From an uncultured Eubacteriales bacterium (lineage in GTDB: Bacteria > Bacillota > Clostridia > Christensenellales > Aristaeellaceae), in contig CALVPU010000097.1 in NCBI GenBank assembly GCA_944353735.1, forward strand, positions 1 to 5,563: a stretch of DNA of 5,563 nt, written 5' to 3'. The position numbers were made by a program, and so were the translations under genes. The stretch's first letter is position 1. Each line of letters opens with the position of its first letter. This document shows positions 4,793-5,563 of the stretch, in pieces. A model generated the notes under the pieces. The model was not told where the DNA came from. It made no database searches and was given only the letters and a program-made list of their open reading frames with translations.

Positions 4793-5563
4793 ATGCTGCA
4801 CTTTATCTACAATCCCACTGCGGGAAAGGGCAAGGCTCAGCGCTTTCGCGTCGCCATTGAGGCGCGCATGCAGGCGCTGGGCATTGCCTATTCTTTTTGG
4901 GAAACGAAATGTCCCCGCGACGCCACGCGCATTGCCCGCGAACTGACCAAGAACGGCGAAGCGGACATCATCGCAATGGGCGGCGATGGCACCGTCAACG
5001 AGGTCCTCAATGGGCTTTCAGACCCGTCCGCCGTCCGCATGGGCGTGATTCCATGTGGTTCTGGCAACGATCTCGCCGCCGTGCTGCGCATTCCCGCCAC
5101 GCCGGAAGGCGCGTTGGACGTGCTGGTGGGCCAGACGCCGAAAGCGACGGATTATCTCGTGTGTTCCGGCGTGCGTGGGCTGAACGTCATCGGCGCGGGC
5201 ATCGACGTGGAAATCCTGCGCCGCAGTTATCGCGCGCGCTTCCTGCGCGGCAGCCTGAACTACTTTGCCGCCCTCGTCGGGGCGCTGGCGCAGTTCCATT
5301 CCTATCGCTTCCGATCCGAGTTCAACGGCATCACCGCCGATCACGACGGGCTGATCGTCTGCGCCTGCAACGGTCAGCGAATCGGCGGCGGCATTCCCAT
5401 CTGTCCCGCAGCAGTGCTCGACGACGGTCAGATGGACGTCGTACTCGTCGAGGGCGCGCGCAAGCGCATGCTGCCTCGTGCGCTGGTCCAACTCATGCGC
5501 GGCAAAATTCTCGGACAGTCCTACACCCGGCACGCGCTCACGCAGCGGCTGCGCGTGCGCTTT
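4793..5563 (+). CDS. Diacylglycerol kinase / YegS-BmrU-type lipid kinase, 3' end beyond window
   Basis: The frame runs from the ATG without a stop to the window edge, giving 257 residues of a family that is usually about 290-310 long, so roughly 40-50 residues are missing. The protein begins directly with the nucleotide-binding strand and loop, MLHFIYNPTAGKGKAQ (1-16). GGDGTVNE (63-70) is the ATP-binding signature of the diacylglycerol kinase catalytic domain, and PCGSGNDLA (87-95) is the second conserved loop. NVIGAGID (131-138) and GGGIPICPAAVLDDGQMDVV (198-217) match the C-terminal beta-sandwich region, where the family has GGGxxxxPxAxxDDGxxDV. Members phosphorylate diacylglycerol or related lipids with ATP at the inner membrane face; in Firmicutes DgkB recycles diacylglycerol released in lipoteichoic acid synthesis. 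Whether this one is DgkB or another YegS/BmrU-type kinase cannot be settled here. The 278-nt gap before it suggests its own promoter. Confidence 0.92.
   Translation, partial: MLHFIYNPTAGKGKAQRFRVAIEARMQALGIAYSFWETKCPRDATRIARELTKNGEADIIAMGGDGTVNEVLNGLSDPSAVRMGVIPCGSGNDLAAVLRIPATPEGALDVLVGQTPKATDYLVCSGVRGLNVIGAGIDVEILRRSYRARFLRGSLNYFAALVGALAQFHSYRFRSEFNGITADHDGLIVCACNGQRIGGGIPICPAAVLDDGQMDVVLVEGARKRMLPRALVQLMRGKILGQSYTRHALTQRLRVRF

Overview
The window is GC-rich, roughly 60% G+C in the coding parts, and every gene I can support lies on the + strand. Most genes have strong, well-spaced Shine-Dalgarno sites. The protein types (a lipoyl-less E2-like acyltransferase, a very short ferredoxin-thioredoxin-reductase-like protein, a MATE exporter, a YegS/DgkB-type lipid kinase) look like a GC-rich anaerobic Firmicute of the class Clostridia. 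That placement is inferred from the protein families; there is no rRNA or other marker gene here.

Layout. Positions 1-182 hold no gene I can assign. From 183 to 4514 run five closely spaced genes: an E2-like acyltransferase-fold protein whose catalytic His is replaced by Glu (183-1061), a 65-residue FTR catalytic-subunit-like Fe-S protein (1096-1293), an MFS transporter (1375-2574), a MATE-family exporter whose GTG start overlaps the MFS stop codon by 4 nt (2571-3947), and a GNAT acetyltransferase (4020-4514). The gaps are 34, 81, -4 and 72 nt, so one transcript is plausible, though not shown. A 278-nt intergenic stretch follows. It contains a weak terminator-like hairpin, a 9-bp inverted repeat around a 51-nt spacer, and a 14-bp G/C palindrome. 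A diacylglycerol/lipid kinase gene starts at 4793 and runs off the window end.

How the genes may work together. The first two genes form a tight pair in which a presumed disulfide-reducing Fe-S protein follows an acyltransferase-fold protein carrying a CxxC pair. The MFS and MATE genes are probably translationally coupled and may act on related compounds, but no substrate can be read from the sequence. The GNAT and the lipid kinase show no clear functional tie to the rest.

I see no CRISPR array, tRNA, rRNA, insertion sequence, phage gene or defence system. The most unusual items are the His-less E2-like protein with its CxxC, and the altered cysteine spacing of the small FTR-like protein. 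Neither is proof of a new system.
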